This document shows positions 5,594 through 5,727 of a stretch of 5,727 nucleotides of DNA, in pieces. The position numbers and the translations under genes are program-made. Within the stretch, counting starts at the first letter, position 1; the number at the start of each line of letters is the position of its first letter. The DNA lies in contig DKFA01000052.1 in NCBI GenBank assembly GCA_002452695.1, positions 1 to 5,727 of the forward strand, given 5' to 3'. The notes beneath the pieces are model-generated. The model saw nothing but the letters and a program-made list of their open reading frames with translations. It made no database searches and was not told the DNA's origin. Source of the stretch: Dehalococcoidia bacterium UBA6808 (GTDB lineage Bacteria > Chloroflexota > Dehalococcoidia > GIF9 > UBA5629).

Positions 5594-5727
5594 TTACCGT
5601 ATTTTGCTCAATACCTGGTCGCCTGTGCTATGTCCGTGGGTATCGTTGACCTCCGAATTTATCGAAATCGATGATCAGAATGGCCAGATTTCCATTGCAA
5701 CCTCCCCGACATAATTTTAGTGATTTC
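5594..5727 (-). pseudogene. Frameshifted, truncated GGDEF-domain fragment upstream of glpX
   Basis: Two minus-strand frames together spell the front of a GGDEF domain. One frame, open from the window edge, gives NLAILIIDFDKF and then runs into TAG at 5630-5628. This matches the metal-binding 'LLxxDxDxFK' strand. The next frame gives VNDTHGHSTGDQVLSKI (coded by about 5649-5600) before TAA at 5596-5594. This matches the 'xINDxxGHxxGDxxL' helix that follows it in the family. The switch lies at the bases coding GG after DFDKF, where four bases replace the expected six, so a two-base loss or one-base gain restores the frame. The GGDEF signature and the rest of the domain are missing: glpX begins 11 bases later. 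It cannot be a functional diguanylate cyclase. A GGGGAGG followed by ATG (5695) inside it would encode only six residues and is probably chance. More of the gene may lie beyond 5727. Confidence 0.7.

Noticed and set aside
5661..5672. Palindrome ATCGA-AA-TCGAT upstream of glpX as a possible operator
   Set aside because: These bases code for the Ile-Asp-Phe-Asp motif of the GGDEF relic, so the symmetry is explained by the codons.

Overview
This is a bacterial chromosomal window of balanced base composition, with short gaps between genes. It carries no RNA gene, transposase or CRISPR array that I can see. Its theme is cyclic di-GMP signalling. Two intact HD-GYP phosphodiesterase-type genes face each other tail to tail, and a third gene of the same signalling world survives only as a broken GGDEF fragment at the right edge. 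The rest is housekeeping: a class II fructose-1,6-bisphosphatase (glpX) and the first 84 codons of a TrmH/SpoU-family RNA methyltransferase. The host is uncertain. A 7TM-PAS-HD-GYP sensor beside glpX would suit an anaerobic Chloroflexota (Dehalococcoidia-like) or Firmicutes genome, but this is a guess from gene content.

Left part (1-634): the minus strand starts a TrmH-like methyltransferase that runs off the window. A likely promoter sits immediately upstream of its first ATG, which raises the question of where translation starts. Upstream of that gene, also on the minus strand, is a remnant whose C-terminal 48 codons look like the end of an Ig-like surface domain; it is cut by an in-frame TGA. 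The stretch 538-634 is AT-rich and probably holds the promoter of the plus-strand gene that follows, plus a small inverted repeat.

Centre (635-4048): a plus-strand gene encodes coiled coil, two degenerate GGDEF domains and HD-GYP. A minus-strand gene encodes a seven-helix membrane sensor, PAS and HD-GYP. Their stop codons are separated by only 24 bases. In the first protein the two GGDEF-like halves are a tandem copy with an almost constant 170-residue offset. Both have lost the GGDEF catalytic signature, yet both keep RxxD (the usual c-di-GMP inhibitory-site motif) at the standard five-residue spacing. This suggests a phosphodiesterase with built-in cyclic nucleotide sensing, though that is inference.

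Right part (4049-5727): about 300 bases without a convincing gene, then a 59-codon gene with a very strong ribosome binding site, glpX 50 bases upstream of it (probably one transcript), and 11 bases upstream of glpX the frameshifted GGDEF fragment. The small gene and the two broken genes are easily missed because each is short or interrupted.
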